NCBI RefSeq assembly: GCF_008641065.1
Contig: NZ_VTRS01000010.1
Span: 20,991-84,990, forward strand
Source of the DNA: Rhabdaerophilum calidifontis
Lineage (GTDB): Bacteria > Pseudomonadota > Alphaproteobacteria > Rhizobiales > Beijerinckiaceae
Length of the DNA: 64,000 nucleotides
Direction: 5' to 3'
The notes under the pieces were generated by a model that was not told where the DNA came from, ran no database searches, and was given only the letters and a program-made list of their open reading frames with translations. Shown piece by piece: positions 8,846 to 18,098 of the stretch. Positions within the stretch are counted from its first letter, which is position 1. Every line of letters starts with the position of its first letter. The position numbers and the translations under genes are program-made.

Positions 8846-9256
8846 TCAGGCCCGGCCCGGCGGTCCTCTCGACCAGGGCAGGATATGCGGTTCGGCGTGC
8901 GCCACGGGCGTGTCAACGCGCTCGGCCGGCAGGCCGGCCGGTGCGTGCGGCGGCAGGATCGTCGCGAGGCGCGGCGCCAGCGCGGGTTGCGCCGGCAGGC
9001 AGCATGTCGCGCAATCATGCGCTGCGGCGGGGGCCTGGTCCGGATCGCTCCGCTCGTCGAGGCTTACCGGCGCGTGCACGTCGTCCGGTTTCTGGCCCGA
9101 CATACAGAGCGCGAAGGCGATACCCGGTTCTGAAGCGGCCCGCTGCGCCAGCGCGCGTGCTTCGATCACCCCCGACAGCGCAATGAAGGCGCAGAGGAGC
9201 AGCGGCAGCGCTTCGCGCAGCAGCCCGCGGCCATGCCGGATCAGGGTCTGAACCAT
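8846..9256 (-). CDS. DUF2946-like small exported protein with Cys/His pairs
   Basis: A 136-residue protein with an N-terminal hydrophobic segment (residues ~12-32, 'LREALPLLLCAFIALSGV'), then an exported part with 'ALCMSG' and 'AAAHDCATCCLPAQP', a spacing of Cys and His that suggests metal binding. Such proteins are often found near copper genes and are grouped under DUF2946; the assignment here is by pattern only. The start at 9256 has GGAAAGG upstream; the frame extends 24 codons further but that part overlaps the receiver domain gene and looks non-coding. First gene of the copper group, 35 bases before the YcnI-PCu(A)C fusion. Confidence 0.6.
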   Translation of the reverse strand: MVQTLIRHGRGLLREALPLLLCAFIALSGVIEARALAQRAASEPGIAFALCMSGQKPDDVHAPVSLDERSDPDQAPAAAHDCATCCLPAQPALAPRLATILPPHAPAGLPAERVDTPVAHAEPHILPWSRGPPGRA

Positions 9257-9324
9257 GCCTTTCCATATGCCCCCGAACCCGCCGCCGGCAAGAGCGGAGC
9301 GGTTGAAAGCATGAGCGCGAAGCG

Positions 9325-12300
9325 TCACTCCGCGGCGCGCGGCGCCTCCAGGCTGAGCTGGGCGATCAGCGCCCGCAGCGCCGAGGGCTTGATCGGCTTG
9401 TTGAGCACCGGCACCCCGGCGGCGGCGGCCTGGTCCCGCACCTCCGTGGAGCGATCGGCCGTGATCAGGGCCGCAGGAAGGCCCGGGCGCAACCGCCGCC
9501 GGAGCGCGCGGATCGCGACAAGCCCGTTGCCTTCGTCGAGCTGGTAATCGACCAGCGCGAGGGTCGGCGGCGTTCCGCTGCGCACTGCCGTGAGGATCGC
9601 CGCGGCATTGGCGCCGGTGGTCACCGTGCAGCCCCAGCCCTCGAGCAGGGTGCGCATGCCGTCGAGGATCGCCGGCTCGTTGTCGATCACCGCGACATGG
9701 ATGCCGGCGAGCGGCGCCGGCGGAGCAGCCGTCTCGCCCTCGACCGGGGTCGACGCGGCGTGTGCCGGGCGCTGCGCCGCGATCGGCACCGCGACCCGGA
9801 ACGATGAGCCCCTGGCGGGCGCCGAATCGAGTTCGAGCCGGTGCCCCAGAACCTTGACGATTCGTTCGACGATCGAGAGCCCGAGCCCGAGGCCGCGCTC
9901 GATGCGTGCGCCCTGGTCGAGGCGCTGGAATTCCTTGAAGATCACCTTCTGCTTGTTCGCGGCGATGCCGATGCCGGTATCGGCGACGACGAGGACTGCC
10001 TGCCCCCCCCGCCGCTTGACGCCGACGAGCACGCGGCCCGTGATGGTATATTTGATCGCGTTCGAGACGAGATTCTGGAGCAGGCGGCGCAGCAGCCGCC
10101 GGTCGCTGGTCACGACCAGCGAGGAGGGGACGAAGATCAGCCGCAACCCCTTGGCCGCCGCAACCGGGCCGAACTCGATCTGGAGCTGATTAAGCACGTC
10201 GCCGATCGGGAAGCTCGAGCGTTCCGGCTGGAGCTTGCCGCCGTCGAGCCGCGAAATCTCGAGCAGCGCGGAGAGGATCTCCTCGACGGCGTTGAGCGAT
10301 GCCTCGACATTGCCGGCGAGCGCGGCCTGCGGCGTGTCGCGCAGGCTTTCGGAGAGTGCGCTCGAATAGAGCCGTGCGGCGTTGAGCGGCTGGATGATGT
10401 CGTGGCTTGCCGCGGCGAGGAAGCGTGTTTTCGAGGCATTGGCCTCCTCGGCCTCCAGCTTCGCGCGGGCAAGCTCGCGGTTGGCCTGGGTGAGTTCGTC
10501 GGTGCGGGTGCGGACGCGCTTCTCGAGCGTGACATTGGCCTCGGCCAGCGCGCGCTCGGCCTCCACCGCCTCGGTGATGTCGGTGTAGGTCGTCACGAGA
10601 CCGCCATCGGGCAGGTGGTTGGAGCGGATCTCGATCGTCCGCCCGGACGGATGCAGGGTCAGGCGCTGCGGCTCGGTCTCCTGCACCAGCGAGGCGATGC
10701 GCTGGGCGATGACATCGGCGGCAAGCGCCTTTCCGTAAAGCTCGCGCCGGGCATTGTCGTTGACGATCTCGTCGAGCCCGACCCCGAAGCGCACGAGGTC
10801 CGGCGGCAGTTCGAACAGGTCCTGGAAGGCGCGGTTCCAGCACATCAGCCGCAATTCGCGGTCGAACACGGTCACGCCCTGCCGGGTATGGTCGAGCCCG
10901 TGCTGGAGCAGCGTGCGCGAATGCTGGATCGCGGCGGAGGCATCGTCGAGCAGCTTCAGCGCCGCCTCGGTCGAGACATTGCGCCGCCGCAGCATCAGCG
11001 ACAGCACGAGCCGCGACGAGGCGGCGCCGATCGCCGAGGCGAGGAGATGCTCGGCAAAGCGGATCGTATGCGCATCGGCCTCCTGCCCGGTGACGAAGGG
11101 GGTTCCGCGTTGCAGTTCGAAGGCGCCGAAGGCACGGTCCGTCCGCTCTTCGCCGAGATAGCGCGCGACCGTGGTGCGCAGGTCGTCGACGCTGACCGAG
11201 GAGCGCCAGAGCTTGAACGAGGGGCCTGCGGCGCTGGCTTCGGGGCGGGTGAAGAGGCTGGCCTGAAGCCGCTCGATCGGACTTTGGGCGCGCAGCAGCG
11301 AGACCAGCACCAGCACCGCCGTGTTGATGCCGAGCGATAGCGCCACCCCGGTCACGAGAGGCGGGAAATCGGTGCCGAGAATGCTCGACGGCGCGAGGAA
11401 GGAGAGGCCGAACGGTCCGTCGCGGACGATATGGGCGATGAAGCCGCCGCTGCCACCGAGCGTCGGCAGGAACAGGAGGTAGAGCCACAATCCGAAGCCG
11501 GCCGTCAGCGCCGCAAGCGCGCCCTGCGCGTTCGCCCGCTGCCAGAACAGCCCGAGGAAGAAGGCCGGGACGAGCTGCGCGATCGCGGCGAAGGACAGCA
11601 GGCCGATCGAGGCCAACGCCGCCTGCTCCGAGGCCCGGTAATAGGCGAAGCCGAGGAAGAGGATGATCACGACCGCGACACGCCGGATCATCAGCACCGT
11701 CTGCCCCATGTCGAGCCGGTTGCCGCGTCCGGCGCCCGCGGGGTCGTTGATTATCTCCTTCGGGCGCAGGTTGGTCCGTCGCAGCAGGAACGGCATCGCG
11801 AGATCGTTGGAGACCATGATGCCGCAGGCGACCGATTCGACGATCACCATGGCCGTGGCGGCGGATAGCGCGCCGATGAACGCGGCGAGCGCCACGAGGC
11901 CCGCCTCTGCCTGGAGCGGCAGCGACAGCACCATGAAATCGCGGTCGATCGTGCGCTCGGGGAAGATCACGAGGCCGGCAAGCGCGATCGGCACCACGAA
12001 CACGTTGATCGCGACGAGATAGGCCGGGAATTGCCAGGCCGCCTGGCGCAGGTCGCGCACGTCGCGGTTCTCGACGATCATTACGTGGAACTGGCGTGGC
12101 AGCAGGAAGATCGCGAAGGCCGCGAGCATCGTCGTCGTGACCCAGACATAGGGGTCCGGCGGGGTGGAGAGCATTTCCGCCGCCGCCGGCACCTGCCGCG
12201 CCCGCGTGAAGAGATCGTCGAACCCGTCGAACATCACGAAGACGACGAAGACCCCCACGGCTAGAAAGGCGAGCAGCTTGACGAGCGATTCCGCCGCGAT

Positions 12301-12894
12301 TGCCAGCATCAGCCCGTTCTGGTGCTCGGTCGCGTCGATATGGCGCGTGCCGAAGGCGATCGCGAAGGCTGCGAGCACGATGGTGACAAGCAGCGAGACA
12401 TCCCCGATCACGCTGATGCCGCGGATGGTGGGCACATAGCCGAGTTCGCGGAAGACGATGATCTCCAGCGCCGAGGAAATCGCCTTGAGCTGGAGCGCGA
12501 TGTAGGGAACCGTGCCGACGACGGCGATCACCGCCACGATGGCCGCGACGCGCCCGTCCTTGCCGTAGCGGGCGCCGATGAAATCGGCGACCGAGGTGAT
12601 GCGCTGCGATTTCGCGATATGGATGATCCGCGCGATGAGGGGCAGGCCGAGCAGGATGCCGATCAGCGGGCCGAGATAGATCGGCAGGAAATCGAGCCCC
12701 GCGCGCGAGGAGAGGCCGACCGAACCGAGGAAGGTCCAGGACGTGCAATAAACCGCGAGCGTCAGCGCGTAGATCGGCGGCCGGAAGCGGTCGCGCATCA
12801 GGAATCCGCCCCGCGTATCGCCGAAATGGGCGATCGCGAACAGCGTGATCAGGTAGAGCAAGGCGGCGGCGAGCGCGACCCAGCCGGCGAGCAT
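9325..12894 (-). CDS. Hybrid sensor kinase: sodium/solute symporter - PAS - histidine kinase - receiver
   Basis: A 1189-residue protein with four parts. Residues ~1-480 are a sodium/solute symporter module of many transmembrane helices ('YCTSWTFLGSVGLSSRAGLD'). A PAS domain ('HTRQGVTVFDRELRLMCWNR') sits at ~650-770, with a coiled coil after it. The kinase core has the phospho-acceptor His ~831 ('AAASHDIIQPLNAARL'), N-box 'NLVSNAIKYT' and G-boxes 'DTGIGI' and 'GLGLGLSI'. The receiver domain (~1064-1185) has the acceptor Asp ~1116 in 'LALVDYQLDEG'. This is the CbrA-like architecture plus a fused receiver; such kinases sense or import a nutrient and control carbon use. The start at 12894 keeps the first helix; ATG 12924 is an alternative. 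Divergent from the exonuclease-CBS-nucleotidyltransferase gene. No output regulator is adjacent. Confidence 0.9.
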   Translation of the reverse strand: MLAGWVALAAALLYLITLFAIAHFGDTRGGFLMRDRFRPPIYALTLAVYCTSWTFLGSVGLSSRAGLDFLPIYLGPLIGILLGLPLIARIIHIAKSQRITSVADFIGARYGKDGRVAAIVAVIAVVGTVPYIALQLKAISSALEIIVFRELGYVPTIRGISVIGDVSLLVTIVLAAFAIAFGTRHIDATEHQNGLMLAIAAESLVKLLAFLAVGVFVVFVMFDGFDDLFTRARQVPAAAEMLSTPPDPYVWVTTTMLAAFAIFLLPRQFHVMIVENRDVRDLRQAAWQFPAYLVAINVFVVPIALAGLVIFPERTIDRDFMVLSLPLQAEAGLVALAAFIGALSAATAMVIVESVACGIMVSNDLAMPFLLRRTNLRPKEIINDPAGAGRGNRLDMGQTVLMIRRVAVVIILFLGFAYYRASEQAALASIGLLSFAAIAQLVPAFFLGLFWQRANAQGALAALTAGFGLWLYLLFLPTLGGSGGFIAHIVRDGPFGLSFLAPSSILGTDFPPLVTGVALSLGINTAVLVLVSLLRAQSPIERLQASLFTRPEASAAGPSFKLWRSSVSVDDLRTTVARYLGEERTDRAFGAFELQRGTPFVTGQEADAHTIRFAEHLLASAIGAASSRLVLSLMLRRRNVSTEAALKLLDDASAAIQHSRTLLQHGLDHTRQGVTVFDRELRLMCWNRAFQDLFELPPDLVRFGVGLDEIVNDNARRELYGKALAADVIAQRIASLVQETEPQRLTLHPSGRTIEIRSNHLPDGGLVTTYTDITEAVEAERALAEANVTLEKRVRTRTDELTQANRELARAKLEAEEANASKTRFLAAASHDIIQPLNAARLYSSALSESLRDTPQAALAGNVEASLNAVEEILSALLEISRLDGGKLQPERSSFPIGDVLNQLQIEFGPVAAAKGLRLIFVPSSLVVTSDRRLLRRLLQNLVSNAIKYTITGRVLVGVKRRGGQAVLVVADTGIGIAANKQKVIFKEFQRLDQGARIERGLGLGLSIVERIVKVLGHRLELDSAPARGSSFRVAVPIAAQRPAHAASTPVEGETAAPPAPLAGIHVAVIDNEPAILDGMRTLLEGWGCTVTTGANAAAILTAVRSGTPPTLALVDYQLDEGNGLVAIRALRRRLRPGLPAALITADRSTEVRDQAAAAGVPVLNKPIKPSALRALIAQLSLEAPRAAE

Positions 12895-13084
12895 GATGGC
12901 GTTCCGTTCCCGTTGCGCGGGCATTCCCCGCTTGCCAGCGAGCTTTCCACGCCGGAGGCTCCCCCGCAAGCAGGGCGATCTCCACCGAAAGCGGGGCTTG
13001 CCTCCGCTCCGTCTGCCATCGATCATCATATGCGCGGTTCGGGCATCCGGGCTGCGGCGAGACGCGGAGGGGGGCGGAAGACAG

Positions 13085-15208
13085 ATGGTCGAGGTCCTGG
13101 GCAATGTGCCGCTCTTCGCGCTCGATGCCGTCGCCATCGATCTCGAAACCACCGGGCTCGATCCGCGCGAGGCGCGGATCGTCGAGATCGCGGCGGTGCG
13201 GCTCACCCATGGCCGGCGGGAGCAAGAGAGTTTCGCAAGTCTCGTCGCCAGCGGAACGCCGCTTCCCGAGCCGGTCGAACGGCTCACGGGCATCACCAAT
13301 GCCGCGCTGGAGGGGCAGCCCGATTTCCGCGCAATCTACCCGGCCTTCACCGATTTCTGCGGCGAACGCGTCATGCTCGGCCATGCGATCGGCTTCGATC
13401 TCGCCGTCCTGCGGCGCGAATGCGAGCTTGCCGGAATCCGCTGGTCGCGGCCGCGCGCGCTCGATACGCGCCTTCTCGCCGGCATCGTCGCGCCGCGCCT
13501 GCCCGATCATTCGCTGGAAACGCTGGCAAGCTGGCTTGGCCTCACGCTCGGGCCGCGGCATCGCGCGACATCCGACGCGATCTCGGCGGCCGAGGTCTTC
13601 CGCGGATTGCTGCCGAAGCTGCGCGAGGCCGGCATCCGCACGCTCGGCGAGGCCGAGCAGGCCTGCCGCACGCTCACCGATCAGCTCGAACGCTATCATC
13701 GCGCCGGCTGGGTCGAGCCGGTCGCGAGCCCGGCGCAGAGCGATGCCGAGCGCACGCTCGCGCGGCTCGATTCCTACCCCTACCGCCACCGCATCCGCGA
13801 GGTGATGCGCACGCCGCCGCAATGCGTGCCGCCGGAGACGAGCCTGCGCATGGTGATGCGCGGCATGGCCGAGGCGCGCGTCTCCTCGGTCTTCGTCGGC
13901 CGGGAGGGCGAGAGCCGCGACTGGGGCATCCTCACCGAGCGCGACGCGCTGCGCGCCATCGCCCGCGAGGATGCCGCCGTGCTCGATCGGCCGGCCGGTT
14001 CCCTGGCCTCGCGCCCGCTCGCGACCATTCCCGCCGATGCCTTCGTCTACCGCGCGATTGGCCGCATGACGCGGCTCAACATCCGCCATCTCGCGGTGAC
14101 GGCGGAGGATGGCTCCGTGGTCGGCGCGCTCTCGCAGCGCGACCTTCTGCGCCTGCGCGCCACGCTCGCCATCGCGCTCGGCGACGATATCGATCAGGCC
14201 GGGGATGCCGGCGCGCTCGGCCGCGCCTGGGCCAAGCTCCCGGCCATGGCCCGCGCGCTTCTGGAAGAGGGGATCGGCGCGCGGGAGATCGCCGCCATCG
14301 TCGCGCGCGAGATCGGGGCGTTAACGCGCAAGGCCGCGATGCTGGCCGAGGCGGCGATGGCAGCGGAAGGGCTGGGGGCGCCGCCGCGCGCCTATGCGGT
14401 GCTGATCCTGGGTTCGGCCGGGCGGGGCGAGAGCCTGCTGTCGATGGATCAGGACAATGCGCTCGTCTATGCGGGCGCGGAGGATGACGCGGTCGATGCC
14501 TGGTTCGCCGATCTCGGCCGGCGTTTTACCGCCATCCTGCACGAGGTCGGCGTTCCGCTCTGCAAGGGCGGCGTCATGGCCTCGAATGCGGCCTTCCGCG
14601 CCTCGCTGGAGGGGTGGAAGGCGCGGATCGCGCATTGGGTGACGCGGGCGAACCCGCAGGATCTGCTCAATGTCGATATCGTCTTCGATCTCCGGCCCGT
14701 GCATGGCGACGGCGCGCTGGGCGCCGAACTCTGGCGCTTCGCGCTCGAATCCGCGCGCGGCCAGACCGCCTTTCTCAAGATGCTCGTCGAGATGCACGAG
14801 GCCGATCAGGGCGCGCTGACCCTGCTCGGCGGCTTCCGGCTCGAAGGCGGACGCATCGATCTCAAGCGCCATGCGCTTGGCAAGATCGTCGCGGCGGCGC
14901 GCGTCATGGCGCTGGCGCTCGGCATTGCCGCGCGCGGAACCGCCGACCGCCTCGCCGAGGTCCGTGCCGCCGGCCATGGCGCCGATTCCGATCTCGCCCG
15001 GCTCGACGAGACCCATGCGCGGGTAATGGACCTGATCCTGCGCGCGCAGCTTGCCGATATCCGCGCCGGCCGGCCGCCGACGACGCGTGTTCCACCAGAT
15101 CTGCTCGATCCGGCCGAGAAATCGGCGCTGAAGGGCGATCTTTCCGCGCTCGGTGCCATCGACACCCTGGTGCGCGACTGGATGAGTTCGGCCTTCGACA
15201 GGCGATAG
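13085..15208 (+). CDS. DnaQ-type exonuclease fused to CBS pair and DUF294 nucleotidyltransferase
   Basis: A 707-residue cytoplasmic protein. Residues ~10-180 form a DEDDh exonuclease domain: 'AIDLETTGLDP' (DxE), 'HAIGFDLAVLRREC' and 'HRATSDAISAAEVF' (His and Asp of motif III). Residues ~235-370 are a CBS pair ('VMRTPPQCVPPETSLRMVM' and 'NIRHLAVTAEDGSVVGALSQ'), which usually binds adenine nucleotides. The C-terminal half is the DUF294 nucleotidyltransferase-like domain with 'ILGSAGRGESLLSMDQDNAL' and its C-terminal helical partner. CBS-DUF294 proteins and DnaQ-like exonucleases are known neighbours of symporter/kinase genes; here the two are one polypeptide. The substrate is unknown. The gene diverges from the symporter-kinase with about 190 bases between. 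Confidence 0.88.
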   Translation: MVEVLGNVPLFALDAVAIDLETTGLDPREARIVEIAAVRLTHGRREQESFASLVASGTPLPEPVERLTGITNAALEGQPDFRAIYPAFTDFCGERVMLGHAIGFDLAVLRRECELAGIRWSRPRALDTRLLAGIVAPRLPDHSLETLASWLGLTLGPRHRATSDAISAAEVFRGLLPKLREAGIRTLGEAEQACRTLTDQLERYHRAGWVEPVASPAQSDAERTLARLDSYPYRHRIREVMRTPPQCVPPETSLRMVMRGMAEARVSSVFVGREGESRDWGILTERDALRAIAREDAAVLDRPAGSLASRPLATIPADAFVYRAIGRMTRLNIRHLAVTAEDGSVVGALSQRDLLRLRATLAIALGDDIDQAGDAGALGRAWAKLPAMARALLEEGIGAREIAAIVAREIGALTRKAAMLAEAAMAAEGLGAPPRAYAVLILGSAGRGESLLSMDQDNALVYAGAEDDAVDAWFADLGRRFTAILHEVGVPLCKGGVMASNAAFRASLEGWKARIAHWVTRANPQDLLNVDIVFDLRPVHGDGALGAELWRFALESARGQTAFLKMLVEMHEADQGALTLLGGFRLEGGRIDLKRHALGKIVAAARVMALALGIAARGTADRLAEVRAAGHGADSDLARLDETHARVMDLILRAQLADIRAGRPPTTRVPPDLLDPAEKSALKGDLSALGAIDTLVRDWMSSAFDRR

Positions 15209-15360
15209 GGCCGGTCTGGCGCGCGATTGCCGCAGGCGGCGGAATGCGCCTATCTTCTTCCGCGAACCGCGCGGTGCTTTGCCGGCTCGGTTGATGGTTC
15301 CGGCGCGCGGCCCGCCGGGCCGCTGCCGCTATGGTCGCGCTTGGTTCGGGAGGGGCCAGC

Positions 15361-15774
15361 ATGCTCAAGGAATTCCGGGAATTCGCCCTCAAGGGCAATG
15401 TCGTCGATCTTGCGATCGGCGTGATCATCGGCGCCGCCTTCGGCAAGATCGTCGATTCCATGGTGGGAGACATCTTCCTGCCGGTGATCGGCGCGCTGAC
15501 GGGCGGGCTCAATTTCGACAATTACTTCCTCGGGCTTTCCAAGGCCGTGACCGCGACCAACGTGGCCGATGCCGCCAAGCAGGGCGCGGTGCTCGCCTAT
15601 GGCCGGTTCATCACCGTCACGATCAATTTCGCCATCATCGCCTGGGTGCTGTTCCTGGTCGTGAAGGCGATGAACCGCCTCAAGAAGCAGGAGGCCGCTG
15701 CGCCGGCCGCGCCGCCGGAACCCTCCACGACCGACAGGCTCCTGATGGAGATCCGCGACACGCTGCGCAAATAA
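15361..15774 (+). CDS. mscL: Large-conductance mechanosensitive channel MscL
   Basis: A 137-residue inner-membrane protein, the usual MscL length. It opens with '[20 protein letters not shown]', continues into TM1 ('[17 protein letters not shown]'), a periplasmic loop, TM2 ('[20 protein letters not shown]') and a charged C-terminal helix. The pentameric channel releases solutes on hypo-osmotic shock. The start at 15361 is preceded by GGGAGG; an in-frame ATG ten codons upstream has no site. It stands alone, with no evident operon partner. Confidence 0.96.
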   Translation: MLKEFREFALKGNVVDLAIGVIIGAAFGKIVDSMVGDIFLPVIGALTGGLNFDNYFLGLSKAVTATNVADAAKQGAVLAYGRFITVTINFAIIAWVLFLVVKAMNRLKKQEAAAPAAPPEPSTTDRLLMEIRDTLRK

Positions 15775-15781
15775 GGGCCAC

Positions 15782-15809
15782 GGCGCGCGCCGGAGTCGCG
15801 GCGCGCGCC
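15782..15809. terminator. GC hairpin after mscL
   Basis: Two copies of GGCGCGCGCC (15782-15791 and 15800-15809), each self-complementary, flank GGAGTCGC and can form a 10-bp stem. There is no T-run, so termination would not be of the classic type. Confidence 0.35.
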
Positions 15810-15864
15810 CGCCGCACGCCTGAGGCTGTTGCGACGCCATGCGGTTTCCCGCATAAGCGTGGCG

Positions 15865-17049
15865 ATGCTTGCGAATCTTCCGGGGGGAGCCGCCTTCCCC
15901 ATCCGCCCCAATGCCGCCGCTGCGCCGGCGAGCGGCATCGTCGAGGTGTTCGATTACGGCCGCAACCGGCCCGGCCTGCTGCCGCTCTGGGTCGGGGAGG
16001 GCGATCGCCCGACGCCGCCCTTCATCGCCGAGGCCGCCTTGGCTTCGCTGCGGGACGGCGAAACCTTCTACACCTATCAGGCCGGCCTTCCCTCGCTGCG
16101 CGCGGCGATTGCCGAATATCTTTCGCGCCTCTATGCCGTGCCGGTCGCCGACGAGCGAATCTATGTCACCGGCGGGGGCATGCACGCGCTCCAGATCGCG
16201 GTGACGCTGACGGCCGGTGCCGGCGACGAGGTGATCATCCCCACCCCGGCCTGGCCGAATTTCGTCGGCGCCGTCACCGTCTCCGGCGCGGTGCCGCGCG
16301 AGGTGGCGATGCGCTTCGGCCCCGGCGGTTTCGCGCCCGATCTGGAAGCGCTGGCGGCGGCGGTCACACCGCGCACGCGGGCGGTCGTCGTCAACTCGCC
16401 CTCGAATCCGACCGGCTGGGTGGCGACCCCCGCGGATCTCGCGGCGATCCTCGATCTCGCGCGCCGGCACGGGCTGTGGATCATCGCCGACGAGATCTAT
16501 GGCCGCTTCGTCTATGACGGCGTGCGCGCGCCCTCCTTCCGCGATGTCATGGCGGCGGAGGACTGCATCCTCTTCGTCCAGACCCTGTCGAAGAACTGGG
16601 CGATGACCGGGTGGCGGGTCGGCTGGATCGAGGCGCCCCCGGTTCTCGGGCCGACCATCGTCAACCTGATCCAGTATTCGAGCTCGGGCACGGCGGTCTT
16701 CCTCCAGCGGGCGGCAGAGGCCGCGATCCGCGGCGGCGAGAGCTTCATCGCCGAACAGCTCGCCCGCGCCCGCGAGAATCGCGCCATCCTGCTCGACGCC
16801 TTCAGCCGCGAGAACCGGCTGCGCTTCGCCCCGCCCGACGGCGCGTTCTATCTGTTCTTCGGCGTCGAGGGGATCGCGGATTCCCGCGCGCTCGCCTTCC
16901 GCATCATCGACGAGGCCAATGTCGGGCTCGCGCCGGGAACCGCCTTCGGTGCGGCCGGGCAGGGCGCCTTCCGCCTCTGCTACCTGCGCGGCACCGCCGA
17001 TATCGCCGAGGCCGCCGGGCACCTCGTCGATGTCGTGAGACGGCTGTGA
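15865..17049 (+). CDS. Class I/II pyridoxal-phosphate aminotransferase
   Basis: A 394-residue fold-type I PLP enzyme. The N-terminal substrate region 'LPLWVGEGDRPTPPFIAEAA' and 'YQAGLPSLRAAIAEYLSRLY' are typical of AspC-like aminotransferases. 'VVNSPSNPTGWVAT' carries the cofactor asparagine, 'IIADEIYGRFVYDG' the Asp/Tyr that hold PLP, and 'VQTLSKNWAMTGWRVGW' the Schiff-base lysine. It probably transfers an amino group between an amino acid and 2-oxoglutarate; the substrate cannot be read. Its TGA overlaps the GTG start of the AbrB-type membrane protein. The chosen start lacks a clear ribosome binding site; ATG 15829 is an alternative. Confidence 0.88.
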   Translation: MLANLPGGAAFPIRPNAAAAPASGIVEVFDYGRNRPGLLPLWVGEGDRPTPPFIAEAALASLRDGETFYTYQAGLPSLRAAIAEYLSRLYAVPVADERIYVTGGGMHALQIAVTLTAGAGDEVIIPTPAWPNFVGAVTVSGAVPREVAMRFGPGGFAPDLEALAAAVTPRTRAVVVNSPSNPTGWVATPADLAAILDLARRHGLWIIADEIYGRFVYDGVRAPSFRDVMAAEDCILFVQTLSKNWAMTGWRVGWIEAPPVLGPTIVNLIQYSSSGTAVFLQRAAEAAIRGGESFIAEQLARARENRAILLDAFSRENRLRFAPPDGAFYLFFGVEGIADSRALAFRIIDEANVGLAPGTAFGAAGQGAFRLCYLRGTADIAEAAGHLVDVVRRL

Positions 17050-18098
17050 GCGGGCTGGCAGAAGGGCGCACCTGGCTGCGCGTCCTCGTGACGCTGGCTG
17101 CGGCCTGCGGCGGCGGGTTCGTCTTCATGCTGCTGCGCCTGCCGGCGCCCTGGCTTTCCGGAGCGCTGATCGGCGTGGTGGTCCTGCTTGCCGCCGGCGT
17201 GCGGACGCGGCTGCCGGACCTGCTGCGCGATCTCGGCATGCTGCTTGCCGGTGCCGTCACCGGTTCGGCGATCACGCCGGAAATGCTGCGCGCGGCGGCG
17301 CGCTATCCCGTCTCGTTGCTGATGCTCGGGCTGACCTCGATCGTCATCGTGCTGGCGGGGCGCCTCGTGCTCGAGCGCGTCTTCGGCTGGGACCGGCGAA
17401 CCGCGTTCTTCGCCACGCTGCCCGGCGCGCTTTCGGCGGTGATCGCGGCGGTGGCGTCGGTGGGCGGCGACATGGCCCGCGTCGTGGCGGTGCAGGCGTT
17501 CCGGATGTTCGTGCTCGTCGCGGTGCTGCCGAGCACGATCTTCCTCGCGGTCGCGGTCAAGGGGCGGCCGCCGCAGGCGGTGATCGGCGGCGGCGATTTC
17601 GCGCTGGTCATGGCGCTGGCGCTGGCGGTGGCGCTGCTCTTCGGCCGGCTCGGCATCATGGCGCCGTTCCTGATCGGCGGCATGATCGGGGCGGGGCTGC
17701 TTCATGTCACGGATATCGTCCACGGCACGCCGCCGGCGATGCTCGCCGATCTGGCGATGCTGCTTGTCGGCGCCTTCGCGGGCTCGCGCTTCGCCTATGT
17801 CGAGGCCGGGTTGATCCGCTCGCTGATCCTGCCGGGGCTCGCGATCTTCCTCGTCACCACCGTGATCGCCGCCCTTGGCGCGCTCGCCACCGCCTGGCTG
17901 GTCGGGATTCCGCCGGCCGAGGCGCTGGTCGCCTTCGCGCCGGGCGGCCTCGAGGCGATGGTGATGCTCGGCATCGCGCTGGGGCTCGATCCGCTCTATG
18001 TCGCCTCGCACCATGTCGCGCGCTTCGTGGCCATCGCGGCGAGCGTGCCGTTCCTCACGCGCTGGATCGCGGGCGCGGACGGGCGCGGCGGCGCCTAG
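17046..18098 (+). CDS. AbrB-family membrane protein
   Basis: A 350-residue integral membrane protein with about ten hydrophobic segments and an internal duplication: 'LLRLPAPWLSGALIGVVVL' in the first half and 'RLGIMAPFLIGGMIGAGLLH' in the second. It also has the family signatures 'FFATLPGALSAVIAAVAS' and 'AFAPGGLEAMVMLGIALGLD'. This is the AbrB family (once called ammonia monooxygenase-like), unrelated to the DNA-binding AbrB; its members have been proposed as transporters or regulators but the substrate is not established. The GTG start at 17046 overlaps the aminotransferase stop (GTGA), so the pair is co-translated. It may export or import a compound made by that enzyme. Confidence 0.85.
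   Translation: MSGLAEGRTWLRVLVTLAAACGGGFVFMLLRLPAPWLSGALIGVVVLLAAGVRTRLPDLLRDLGMLLAGAVTGSAITPEMLRAAARYPVSLLMLGLTSIVIVLAGRLVLERVFGWDRRTAFFATLPGALSAVIAAVASVGGDMARVVAVQAFRMFVLVAVLPSTIFLAVAVKGRPPQAVIGGGDFALVMALALAVALLFGRLGIMAPFLIGGMIGAGLLHVTDIVHGTPPAMLADLAMLLVGAFAGSRFAYVEAGLIRSLILPGLAIFLVTTVIAALGALATAWLVGIPPAEALVAFAPGGLEAMVMLGIALGLDPLYVASHHVARFVAIAASVPFLTRWIAGADGRGGA

Noticed and set aside
10190..14089. 1299-codon minus-strand frame overlapping the symporter-kinase and the divergent gene
   Set aside because: It is out of frame with the recognised domains and crosses two divergent genes; no motif is visible.
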